Of a stretch of 10,771 nt of DNA, positions 1 through 7,035 are shown piece after piece. Location of the stretch: contig CAYGKP010000078.1 of NCBI GenBank assembly GCA_964350605.1, forward strand, positions 1 to 10,771, written 5' to 3'. The notes beneath the pieces were generated by a model. The model saw only the letters and a list, made by a program, of their open reading frames with translations. It searched no databases and was not told the origin of the DNA. Numbering within the stretch: the first letter of the stretch is position 1; every line of letters begins with the position of its first letter. The position numbers and the translations under genes were made by a program. This stretch comes from CAYGKP01 sp964350605 (GTDB taxonomy: Bacteria > Bacteroidota > Bacteroidia > Cytophagales > JAAEPT01).

Positions 1-850
1 ACGGTTGGCAGGTAAAATCGTAAAAGACTTTCAGCCGGATGCAGCGGTGGGCGTGGGCGGCTATGCCAGCGGACCGCTCCTTCGCAAGGCCTCGAAGAAG
101 GGGGTCGCTTGCTTGATTCAGGAGCAGAATGCCTTTGCGGGCTTGACCAATCGCTTACTCGCCAAGCGGGTGCAGAAGATTTGTGTGGCCCATGAAGGCA
201 TGGAAACGTACTTCCCCGCCGAGAAATTGGTGATGACGGGCAACCCCGTTCGCCAGGACATTCTGGGCGCGAAAGCGCGGAAGGCCGAGGGACTGAAGCA
301 TTTCAACTTGAGTGCGGACAAGCCCGTGCTCCTGATCATCGGCGGCAGTCTCGGGGCGCGGACCATCAATGAAAGCATCGACGCGGGGCTGGATCGCCTC
401 CAACAAGCTGGGTTGCAAATCCTCTGGCAGACAGGGAAAGGCTACGCCGAAACGGCGCAGAAAAACACGATTGGCAGGGGCCCAGCGGTTCAGGCGCATG
501 CGTTCATCTATGAGATGGAGATGGCCTACGCCGTCGCCGATCTGGTGGTGTCCCGAGCAGGTGCGCTGAGTCTCGCCGAGCTGTGTGTGGTCGGGTTGCC
601 CTCGATTCTGGTGCCTTCGCCTAATGTGGCCGAGGATCACCAAACCAAAAACGCGCAATCGCTGGTGGGCAAGAATGCCGCCCGCATGGTCACCGATGCA
701 GCGGCCCGCGACACCTTGATCGACGAAGTCCTTGCCTTGATGAAGGACCAGATCAGCCGAGAGAAATTGGCACTCAACGCCCTGGAAATGGGTCGGCCGA
801 ATGCCGCCCAGCACATCGCCTGCGAAGTTTTAGCCCTAGTGAAACGATGA
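1..850 (+). CDS. murG: MurG, lipid II-forming GlcNAc transferase (5' end outside window)
   Basis: UDP-GlcNAc:lipid I N-acetylglucosaminyltransferase. It converts lipid I to lipid II on the cytoplasmic face of the inner membrane, the last cytoplasmic step of peptidoglycan precursor synthesis. The reading frame is open from base 2, and about 282 residues are present against a usual 355-370. Roughly 80 N-terminal residues are therefore missing, including the first glycine-rich acceptor loop. Visible motifs, in order, are GVGGYASGP, QEQNAFAGLTNRLLAK, GNPVRQDI, the second glycine loop IIGGSLGAR, and the donor-binding stretch VVSRAGALSLAEL followed by VAEDHQTKNA. The NVAEDHQTKNA wording is typical of Bacteroidota MurG as I recall it. 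Its TGA overlaps the murC ATG as ATGA, suggesting translational coupling within the dcw operon. Identification is secure; only the start is unseen. Confidence 0.97.
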   Translation, partial: RLAGKIVKDFQPDAAVGVGGYASGPLLRKASKKGVACLIQEQNAFAGLTNRLLAKRVQKICVAHEGMETYFPAEKLVMTGNPVRQDILGAKARKAEGLKHFNLSADKPVLLIIGGSLGARTINESIDAGLDRLQQAGLQILWQTGKGYAETAQKNTIGRGPAVQAHAFIYEMEMAYAVADLVVSRAGALSLAELCVVGLPSILVPSPNVAEDHQTKNAQSLVGKNAARMVTDAAARDTLIDEVLALMKDQISREKLALNALEMGRPNAAQHIACEVLALVKR

Positions 851-2223
851 ATCCGCTGGAACGAGATCGCGTGTATTTCCTCGGCATCGGGGGCATCGGA
901 ATGAGTGCACTGGCGCGTTGGTTCCGCCAGCAAGGCGCACAGGTGGCCGGGTACGACCGCACGCGCACGCCACTCACCGAGCAGTTGGAAAAAGAGGGCA
1001 TGCTGATCCACTTCGAGGACAGTGTGGACTTCATCCCCGAAGACTTTAAGAATCCAGAAACCCTGGTCGTTTACACCCCTGCCATTCCCCGCGATCACCG
1101 CGAACTCGCGTGGTTCCGCAGCGAAGATTTCGAGGTGCAAAAGCGCTCGCAGGTCCTCGGTTGGATCAGTGAGGAGTACTTCACGGTGGCGGTTGCGGGA
1201 ACGCATGGCAAGACGACGACCAGCTCATTGGTCGCACACCTACTGATGCAAGGCGGTAAATCGTGCATCGCGCTGCTGGGTGGCTTGCCCGCGAATTACC
1301 AGACCAACTACCTCTCGCAAGAAGGTGAGGGGGAGACGATCCTGGTGGTCGAGGCTGATGAATTCGACCGCTCGTTCCTGCGCCTGCAACCCAACCTGGC
1401 GGTCATCACCTCGATGGATGCCGACCACTTGGACATCTACGAGGATGCCCAGGAGCTGGAAGATTGCTATTACCGTTTTGCGGCCTTGCTGCCCGAAGGC
1501 AGTACGCTACTGCGCGCCGAGGCGAGCACGAAACCGATTGAATTGCCAGGACTCTTGCACCTGAGCTATGGCCTGGATAGCGGGGATCGCCAGATGGCGA
1601 ATTACCGCTCGGACGATTTTGGTGTGTTGGTGGATTATAGAGGTGGTGTTGTGGTCCCGGGGATTCGATTGGGAATGCCCGGGTTCCACAACGCCGTGAA
1701 TGCCTGTGCCGCCGCTGCGGTGGCCGAACAGTTGGGCGTTTCGCCTGATGCCATCGCCGAAGGATTGGCCTCGTTCCGGGGCATTTACCGCCGTTTCGAG
1801 CGAATCATTACCCGCGAGGACTTGGTGTTCATCGACGACTATGCACACCACCCCACCGAAATCCGCGCCCTGATCGAGGCGGTGCGGGGGCTCTATCCCT
1901 GGCGGGAAATCACGGTGGTGTTCCAGCCGCACTTGTACTCGCGGACCCGCGACTTCATGGATGGCTTTGCGGAAGTCCTCGGGCTGGCCGATCGGGTGTT
2001 GCTGCTCGACATCTATCCCGCTCGTGAACAGCCCCTCGAAGGCATCACCTCCGCCGTGCTCCTCGAAAAAATACAAGCCAAGCACAAAGAGCTCGTGACC
2101 AAGCAAGACCTGATCGCGCGCGTTCAAGAACTAAAGCCCGACGTACTGTTGACCGTCGGCGCGGGCGACATTGACGCGCTGGTCCAGCCACTCAAAACCG
2201 CCCTGGAGGGCCAGACTGCCTAG
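847..2223 (+). CDS. murC: MurC, UDP-N-acetylmuramate--L-alanine ligase
   Basis: ATP-dependent Mur ligase that adds the first amino acid, L-alanine, of the peptidoglycan stem peptide to UDP-MurNAc in the cytoplasm. The protein has 458 residues, normal for the family. The N-terminal UDP-binding Rossmann region begins with YFLGIGGIGMSALA (residues 10-23). The ATP P-loop GTHGKTTT lies at about residues 118-125. The central-domain signature EADEFDRSF is at 169-177, followed by SMDADHLDIY. The C-terminal ligase domain carries DDYAHHPTE at 330-338 and PHLYSRTRDF. The DADHLD and AHHP signatures separate MurC from MurD, MurE and MurF. The start ATG overlaps the murG stop and the stop lies two bases before ftsQ, so it is an internal operon gene with no promoter of its own that I can see. 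No key residue appears to be missing. Confidence 0.97.
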   Translation: MNPLERDRVYFLGIGGIGMSALARWFRQQGAQVAGYDRTRTPLTEQLEKEGMLIHFEDSVDFIPEDFKNPETLVVYTPAIPRDHRELAWFRSEDFEVQKRSQVLGWISEEYFTVAVAGTHGKTTTSSLVAHLLMQGGKSCIALLGGLPANYQTNYLSQEGEGETILVVEADEFDRSFLRLQPNLAVITSMDADHLDIYEDAQELEDCYYRFAALLPEGSTLLRAEASTKPIELPGLLHLSYGLDSGDRQMANYRSDDFGVLVDYRGGVVVPGIRLGMPGFHNAVNACAAAAVAEQLGVSPDAIAEGLASFRGIYRRFERIITREDLVFIDDYAHHPTEIRALIEAVRGLYPWREITVVFQPHLYSRTRDFMDGFAEVLGLADRVLLLDIYPAREQPLEGITSAVLLEKIQAKHKELVTKQDLIARVQELKPDVLLTVGAGDIDALVQPLKTALEGQTA

Positions 2224-2225
2224 GT

Positions 2226-2999
2226 ATGGAAACGAGCAAGAAATGGTACCAACGCAGGCTTACGAAGGTTATACTTGCCGTCGCGGTGGTGGGCTTGGCG
2301 GTCGGTTTTGTGGAATCAAGCCGGGCTGAACAGCGCGTGCAAGGCATTCGGTTTGTGAGCGATGAGACGGTGGAGGACCGATTTCTGCGCGATGAACACC
2401 TCCTGGATATCCTGACCGATCGTGGTGCAGAAACCGTTGTGGGAGAGAAACTTATTCACATTGACCTGGATGCCCTCGAAAAGCGGATGGCAGAGGATAT
2501 TTTCGTAGAAAGCTGTCAGGTTAATGTTGACTTGGATGGCACACTCCATGTGCAGGTGCGCGAATGCCGACCCATTGTTCGAATCCACCAGCGCGGTACC
2601 GCTTTTTATCTCGGTAGTCGCGGGCAACGCCTCCCCCTCTCGGAAAAGCACACGGCCCGCGTTCCGGTCTTAACCGATCAAGCTTCGGCCAAGGCCACCT
2701 ACTTTCGAGATCCAGAGAACTGGACTGTGGCCGACAGCAGCTTCTTTGACTTGCTGCGCCAGCTCGACGCGGACCCCTTCCTTCGGGCTTTCACCGGCCA
2801 GTTGGACGTAGAGAAAGACGGCAGCGTGCTGCTCTTTCCGCTGGTCGGACAGCAAATCTACCACCTGGGCGAGCCAGGGAAATGGGAAGGAAAATTGGTA
2901 CGCCTTCGGGAGTACCTGCATCGAATCGTCCCGCAGCGCGGGTGGGCTGCACACCATCGGGTGAGCGTGGCTTATGAACATCAAATCGTTTGTCAATAA
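2226..2999 (+). CDS. ftsQ: FtsQ/DivIB-type cell division protein
   Basis: Bitopic inner-membrane division protein that links early cytoplasmic divisome parts to the septal synthase complex. The 257 residues show a short basic cytoplasmic tail (KKWYQRRLTK) and one transmembrane helix at about 13-30. A POTRA-like region follows at about 37-115, starting with RVQGIRFVSDETV and ending near the VRECRPIVRI strand. The rest is a beta-rich periplasmic domain. Sequence conservation in this family is low, so the call rests on the topology plus position: two bases after murC and two bases before ftsA, the classic dcw order. It is slightly shorter than Escherichia coli FtsQ. I see no ddl gene between murC and ftsQ, which fits my memory of the Bacteroidota cluster. 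Confidence 0.9.
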   Translation: METSKKWYQRRLTKVILAVAVVGLAVGFVESSRAEQRVQGIRFVSDETVEDRFLRDEHLLDILTDRGAETVVGEKLIHIDLDALEKRMAEDIFVESCQVNVDLDGTLHVQVRECRPIVRIHQRGTAFYLGSRGQRLPLSEKHTARVPVLTDQASAKATYFRDPENWTVADSSFFDLLRQLDADPFLRAFTGQLDVEKDGSVLLFPLVGQQIYHLGEPGKWEGKLVRLREYLHRIVPQRGWAAHHRVSVAYEHQIVCQ

Positions 3000-3001
3000 G
3001 T

Positions 3002-4330
3002 ATGGAAAACGAAAAAATCGTAGTCGGACTCGACATCGGAACCACCAAAATCGCCGCCATTGTGGGGCGAAAAAATGAGTACGGAAAGCTCGAAATCCTG
3101 GGGATGGGCAAAGCCGTCTCAGACGGGGTGATCCGTGGCGAGGTCACCAACATCGAGCGCACTGTTGCGGCCATTACCCGCGCATTGACCGAGGCGGAGG
3201 AAACCGCTGGCATCAACATCGGCGAGGTGATCGTCGGCATTGCCGGCCAACACATACGTTCGAGCAAGCACCACGGCGTGCTGACTTTGGAGAACGAGGA
3301 CGGCGAGGTCGCAGTCGAAGACTTGGGCCGCCTGCGCGCCGACATGTATAAAATCGTGACCCCTCCGGGGAACGACATCATTCACGTGATGCCTCAGGAC
3401 TATACGGTTGACTTCGAGGCAGGCATTTCCGATCCAGTGGGCATGTCGGGTCGTCGCCTGGAAGCGGACTTCCATGTGATCACCGCGCACAGCCGCGCGA
3501 TCAAGAACATCAACAAGTGCGTGAAGCGCGCGGTCACTACCAGCGGGGACGAGCTGCGCATCCTCAACCTGATTCTCGAGCCCATCGCTTCGAGCCTCTC
3601 CACCCTCAGCGAGGAGGAGAAGGAGGCAGGCGTCGTCCTGGTTGACATCGGGGGTGGTACCACGGACGTGGCGGTCTTCCATAACGGGATCATCCGCCAC
3701 ACGGCGGTCATTCCGTTCGGTGGCAACATCGTAACCCAAGATATCAAGGAGGGCTGCATGGTCCTTCAACAGCAAGCCGAGCAACTCAAGGAACGCTTCG
3801 GCCGAGCGATGTACGAGGAGCGCAACGGCGAGACTTCGGAGATCATTTCGATCCCTGGCCTGCGCAACCGCCCCCCCAAAGAAATTTCGATCCACAACCT
3901 CAGCCAAATCATCCGGGCCCGGATGGAGGAGATCATCGAGCTGGTCTATGCCGAGATCGTTTGCTCTGGGTACAAGGACAAACTGGCGGGTGGCATCGTG
4001 GTGACCGGAGGCGGTTCGATGCTTCAAGACATCCAGCAACTTTTCGAGTTTCAGACGGGCATGGAGACGCGCATCGGCTATCCCAATGAACACCTGGGCA
4101 AGAGTAAGGCCGAACAGGTCAAGTCACCCATGTACGCCACGGGTGTGGGCTTGGTGCTTGCCGGGTTCCGCGCCTTGGACGACCGAGAGAACCGCTACCA
4201 AGAATTCGGTACCTCGAAAACAGGTAACAAGGTGCTCCGCAAGGATGCCAGTAAAAGCTTTTTCCGCGAGGTCATTGACCGCACGCGTGGATTCCTCATT
4301 GACGACGTTTCGGGTAAGTCCGATTATTAA
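3002..4330 (+). CDS. ftsA: FtsA, actin-like FtsZ membrane anchor
   Basis: Actin/Hsp70-fold ATPase that tethers FtsZ filaments to the inner membrane and recruits later divisome proteins. The protein has 442 residues. The phosphate-1 loop is GLDIGTTK (residues 9-16). The FtsA-specific SHS2 (1C) region follows around 85-165 and includes VGIAGQHIRSS. The phosphate-2 loop is VDIGGGTTDVAVF (214-226) and the adenosine motif is VTGGGSML (334-341). The C-terminal helix FFREVIDRTRGFLIDDV is plausibly amphipathic and could serve as the membrane-targeting sequence, although an acidic tail follows it. The ATG at 3002 is chosen because it begins directly before EKIVVGLDIG; an in-frame TTG at 2990 would overlap ftsQ and adds nothing conserved. 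The stop lies ten bases before the ftsZ start. Confidence 0.96.
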   Translation: MENEKIVVGLDIGTTKIAAIVGRKNEYGKLEILGMGKAVSDGVIRGEVTNIERTVAAITRALTEAEETAGINIGEVIVGIAGQHIRSSKHHGVLTLENEDGEVAVEDLGRLRADMYKIVTPPGNDIIHVMPQDYTVDFEAGISDPVGMSGRRLEADFHVITAHSRAIKNINKCVKRAVTTSGDELRILNLILEPIASSLSTLSEEEKEAGVVLVDIGGGTTDVAVFHNGIIRHTAVIPFGGNIVTQDIKEGCMVLQQQAEQLKERFGRAMYEERNGETSEIISIPGLRNRPPKEISIHNLSQIIRARMEEIIELVYAEIVCSGYKDKLAGGIVVTGGGSMLQDIQQLFEFQTGMETRIGYPNEHLGKSKAEQVKSPMYATGVGLVLAGFRALDDRENRYQEFGTSKTGNKVLRKDASKSFFREVIDRTRGFLIDDVSGKSDY

Positions 4331-4340
4331 CCCCAAGATT

Positions 4341-5822
4341 ATGGAAGAGAACGCCTATCGTTTCGAACTACCCACCCACGAGCGCTCGATCATCAAGGTG
4401 CTCGGCGTGGGCGGCGGCGGCAGCAATGCGGTTAGCCACATGTTCACCCGTGGCATCAAGGACGTAGAGTTCGTGGTGTGCAACACCGATGCTCAGGCAC
4501 TGAAGAGCAGCGCGGTGACTAACAAACTCCAATTGGGGGCCAATCTGACCGAGGGACTCGGTGCGGGTGCCAACCCTGAGGTGGGCCGGCAAGCCGCGCT
4601 GGAGAGTAAGTCGGACATCCGAGAGTTGCTTTCCGAGAACACCAAGATGGTCTTTGTGACCGCCGGTATGGGTGGGGGAACGGGAACGGGCGCTGCGCCC
4701 GTGATTGCCCGCATCGCCAAGGAGTTGGACATCCTGACGGTTGGCATCGTGACCGCGCCCTTCGCTTTCGAAGGCCCCAAGAAACGCCAAGCGGCGGACC
4801 AGGGGATTGCGGAGTTGAAAGAAAACTGCGATACGGTCCTGGTCATCATGAACGACCGCCTACGCGAGATCTACGGAAATCAATCGGTGCGCGAGGCATT
4901 CTCGCATGCCGATGGGGTGCTTTCCACGGCGGCCCGCTCGATCGCGGAGATCATCACCGTGACCTCGGATATCAACGTGGACTTCGAGGATGTTAAGACT
5001 GTCATGAAGGGCTCCGGTCCGGCGGTCATGGGTTCGGCCATCGCCAGTGGCGAGGATCGCGCGTTGACGGCCGTTGCTGACGCGCTTCGTTCGCCGCTTC
5101 TGAACAGTACCGACATCGCCGGCGCGCGCAAGGTCTTACTTTCGATGACCTATGGTCCGGATGCCGAGATGACCATGGACGAATTGACTGAGATCACTGA
5201 CTACGTCCACCAGGAGGCGGGCGACCAGTTCGAGATGATCTTTGGCCAAGGCCTTGACCCCACGTTGGGGGACGGCCTTCGCGTCACCATCATCGCCACT
5301 GGCTTCGAGGAGAGTGCTGTTCGCTCGGCCTACGAGCGTCGGACGGTCTACGACCTGGATTCCGAACAGCCACTTACTGAAGAGCCAAAGGCTGAAGTCC
5401 CAAGCCCAGTCATTTACGAGGCAAGGGAACAGACAGTGCCTGGCCCGGCCTCCCGTGAGGAGACCAAACCAGACGCTGCACAAACCAAGCCTCAACCTGT
5501 GATCTACGAGTTGGATCAGCGGCCTGAGGAACGCCCTGCACCTGTGGCTCCAGCCGCCCGAGCAGACGACGAGTTTGAACGCCGCAAGCGTTTGCTACTT
5601 GAGCAGTCTAAAGAGCGCCTGCGTCGCATCAAGGGCCTCAACAGCTTCCAGAACATGGCGCCTGATGAATTTAAGGAGCGTCTGGAAGTGCCCGCATACA
5701 AGCGACGTGGTGTGGACCTAAAGGATGCCCCGGATAAGGATGCTGATGTATCGCGTTATCATTTGGGTGAAAAGGGCGACCTGCTCAGCGATAACCGCTT
5801 CCTGCACGACAACGTGGACTAG
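4341..5822 (+). CDS. ftsZ: FtsZ, tubulin-like cell division GTPase
   Basis: GTPase that polymerises into the Z-ring at midcell and organises septal wall synthesis. The protein has 493 residues, longer than E. coli FtsZ (383) because of an extended C-terminal linker. GTP-binding elements are GVGGGGSNAV (22-31), NTDAQAL (48-54), the tubulin signature GGGTGTG (111-117) and NDRL (171-174). The synergy loop NVDFEDVK is at 212-219. The globular part ends near residue 325. The variable linker contains two PVIYE copies (about 356-360 and 386-390) and a charged predicted helix, EFERRKRLLLEQSKERLRRI (411-430). The conserved interaction peptide is VPAYKRR (450-456), which lies about 37 residues before the end rather than at it. 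A polar tail ending FLHDNVD follows. The start is ATG 4341, in front of the conserved N-terminus; the frame is open upstream but overlaps ftsA. It is the last gene of the run, followed by a terminator. Confidence 0.97.
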   Translation: MEENAYRFELPTHERSIIKVLGVGGGGSNAVSHMFTRGIKDVEFVVCNTDAQALKSSAVTNKLQLGANLTEGLGAGANPEVGRQAALESKSDIRELLSENTKMVFVTAGMGGGTGTGAAPVIARIAKELDILTVGIVTAPFAFEGPKKRQAADQGIAELKENCDTVLVIMNDRLREIYGNQSVREAFSHADGVLSTAARSIAEIITVTSDINVDFEDVKTVMKGSGPAVMGSAIASGEDRALTAVADALRSPLLNSTDIAGARKVLLSMTYGPDAEMTMDELTEITDYVHQEAGDQFEMIFGQGLDPTLGDGLRVTIIATGFEESAVRSAYERRTVYDLDSEQPLTEEPKAEVPSPVIYEAREQTVPGPASREETKPDAAQTKPQPVIYELDQRPEERPAPVAPAARADDEFERRKRLLLEQSKERLRRIKGLNSFQNMAPDEFKERLEVPAYKRRGVDLKDAPDKDADVSRYHLGEKGDLLSDNRFLHDNVD

Positions 5823-5845
5823 TAGTTTTACGACCTTTCTAAATC

Positions 5846-5873
5846 AAAAAAGGCGACCACTGGTCGCCTTTTT
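5846..5873. terminator. Bidirectional intrinsic terminator between ftsZ and pdhB
   Basis: A perfect stem GGCGACC/GGTCGCC with loop ACT is flanked by six A on the left and five T on the right. It therefore reads as a rho-independent terminator on both strands. It starts 24 bases after the ftsZ stop and ends 22 bases from the pdhB stop, in the gap where the two genes converge. It most likely ends both transcripts. Confidence 0.9.
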
Positions 5874-5894
5874 CATGAGGGGTAATCTCCGTGG

Positions 5895-6878
5895 TTAGAC
5901 AGTCACGTACAACGCACGTTTCATTGCTTCGATGGCGCGCTGAGTGTTCGGCAGGATCGCTTCGATCAAGGTGGGTGCGTAGGGAAGAGGTAGGTCCAAG
6001 TTGGTCACGCGACCGACGGGTGCATCCAGGTAGTCGAAGGCGTACTGCTGAATGTGGTAGGCAATCTCGGAGGAAATGCTCGCCAGTGGCCAGGTTTCTT
6101 CGACCATGACCAAGCGGTTGGTTTTCTTCACCGACTCGACCAGCGTGGCGAAGTCAATCGGACGCACCGAACGAAGGTTGATCAACTCGACCGAAACACC
6201 TTCTTTGGCCATTTCGTTGGCGGCTTCTTGGGCCACCTTCAACATCTTGCCGTAAGAGACAAGAGTGATGTCTGTACCCTCTTGTACGACATGTGCTTTG
6301 CCGATCTCCAAGAGGTATTCCTCTTCGGGAACAGGGCCCTTGTCGCCGTACATCAGCTCCGACTCCATGAAGATCACCGGGTCGTTGTCGCGGATGGCGG
6401 TTTTGAGTAGACCTTTCGCATCGTAAGGATCGGCGGGTACCACGACCTTTAGGCCGGGGGTGTTGGCGTACCAGTTCTCGAAGTTCTGTGAGTGCTGAGA
6501 GGACAGCATTCCGGCGTTCCCCGTTGGGCCGCGGAAGACGATGGGGCAGGAGTACTGACCGCCGGACATGGACATCATCTTGGCCGCGCCGTTGATGATT
6601 TGGTCGATGGCCACCAGGGAGAAGTTAAAGGTCATGAACTCCACGATGGGGCGCAGGCCGTTCATCGAAGCACCGATGCCGATGCCGCCGAAACCAAGCT
6701 CGGCGATGGGGGTGTCGATGACACGCTCGGGCCCAAACTCGTCGAGCATACCCAGACTCACTTTGTAGGCACCGTTGTATTCGGCGACTTCTTCACCCAT
6801 CAGGAATACGCTCGCGTCGCGGCGCATCTCTTCATTCATGGCTTCGCGAAGGGCTTCGCGGAATTGAATCTCTCTCAT
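5895..6878 (-). CDS. pdhB: Pyruvate dehydrogenase E1 component, beta subunit
   Basis: Beta subunit of the thiamine-diphosphate-dependent E1 of the pyruvate dehydrogenase complex. With E1 alpha it decarboxylates pyruvate and passes the acetyl group to lipoyl-E2, feeding acetyl-CoA to the TCA cycle. The protein has 327 residues, normal for separate E1 beta chains. Visible motifs are GEEVAEYNGAYK (28-39), which holds the conserved glutamate that activates the cofactor, and DTPIAELGFGGIGIG (55-69). FMTFNFSLVAIDQIIN (81-96), RGPTGNAG (116-123) and the conserved histidine in SSQHSQNFENW (126-136) follow. The C-terminal transketolase domain carries LINLRSVRPID and VEETWP. The wording fits pyruvate rather than branched-chain substrate, but substrate cannot be proven here. 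The start ATG is at 6878; an upstream in-frame TTG (6923) would add 15 unconserved residues and overlap the likely promoter. No E1 alpha, E2 or E3 gene is adjacent; solitary pdhB is, as far as I recall, common in Bacteroidota. Confidence 0.95.
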   Translation of the reverse strand: MREIQFREALREAMNEEMRRDASVFLMGEEVAEYNGAYKVSLGMLDEFGPERVIDTPIAELGFGGIGIGASMNGLRPIVEFMTFNFSLVAIDQIINGAAKMMSMSGGQYSCPIVFRGPTGNAGMLSSQHSQNFENWYANTPGLKVVVPADPYDAKGLLKTAIRDNDPVIFMESELMYGDKGPVPEEEYLLEIGKAHVVQEGTDITLVSYGKMLKVAQEAANEMAKEGVSVELINLRSVRPIDFATLVESVKKTNRLVMVEETWPLASISSEIAYHIQQYAFDYLDAPVGRVTNLDLPLPYAPTLIEAILPNTQRAIEAMKRALYVTV

Positions 6879-6911
6879 CGAACAGTCTTTCGTAGGGAAA
6901 ACTAGCGGGTA

Positions 6912-6919
6912 CGAAGGTA
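6912..6919 (-). promoter_or_regulatory. Possible -7 box of the pdhB promoter
   Basis: The - strand reads TACCTTCG, one mismatch from the Bacteroidota -7 consensus TAnnTTTG. It lies about 33 bases before the pdhB ATG and just downstream of the terminator of the preceding gene, where a promoter is needed. The -33 element is weak: no TTTG occurs 19 bases upstream, and the nearest TTCG is 25 bases away. Confidence 0.4.
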
Positions 6920-6960
6920 GCAAAAAACCCCATTTAGGGCCTTTCGAACAGGGGCAAAAG

Positions 6961-6992
6961 AAAAGGGCCTCCCAATCCTGGGAGGCCCTTTT
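6961..6992 (-). terminator. Intrinsic terminator of the lipoprotein gene
   Basis: A perfect 14-base-pair inverted repeat (AAAAGGGCCTCCCA paired with TGGGAGGCCCTTTT) has a four-base loop. Read on the - strand it is followed by CTTTTG, extending the U-rich tail. It lies 40 bases after the lipoprotein stop. It separates that gene from pdhB, which is transcribed in the same direction. Confidence 0.88.
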
Positions 6993-7014
6993 AAACCGGC
7001 GGAGGCCGCCGTTT
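6993..7014 (-). other. Second GC-rich hairpin stacked before the terminator
   Basis: CGGCGG and CCGCCG pair around a three-base loop. The stem extends by AAA/TTT past one bulged C. It abuts the 14-base-pair terminator hairpin and begins 18 bases after the lipoprotein stop. It could add to termination or protect the mRNA 3' end. On its own it has only a short T run, so it is not called a terminator. Confidence 0.6.
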
Positions 7015-7016
7015 GT

Positions 7017-7035
7017 TTTGACGCTTAACCGCCTA
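7017..7035. repeat. Inverted repeat, copy A, at the lipoprotein stop codon
   Basis: On the - strand this reads TAGGCGGTTA then AGCGTCAAA, and it begins with the gene's own TAG stop. The same two words occur on the opposite strand at 8858-8867 and 8872-8880, separated there by GGTT. The two copies are inverted relative to each other and sit on either side of the coding region. Confidence 0.7.

Noticed and set aside
155..814. Long open frame on the - strand across murG
   Set aside because: It mirrors the codon pattern of the confidently identified murG, has no recognisable domain, and runs opposite to a tightly packed operon. Similar antisense frames over murC, ftsA and the glycosyltransferase were dismissed for the same reason.
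2990..3001. Alternative TTG start for ftsA overlapping the ftsQ stop
   Set aside because: It adds four unconserved residues, while the ATG at 3002 sits directly before the conserved N-terminus at normal operon spacing.
4086..4340. The ftsZ reading frame stays open for about 85 codons upstream, through the end of ftsA
   Set aside because: The extra residues (arginine, serine and tryptophan rich) do not resemble any FtsZ N-terminus and overlap the conserved FtsA frame. The ATG at 4341 directly precedes the conserved FtsZ start, so this is a shadow frame.
6879..6923. Upstream TTG start extending PdhB by 15 residues
   Set aside because: The extension is not conserved in E1 beta proteins and would overlap the candidate promoter box. 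The ATG at 6878 begins the family-typical MREIQFREAL sequence.
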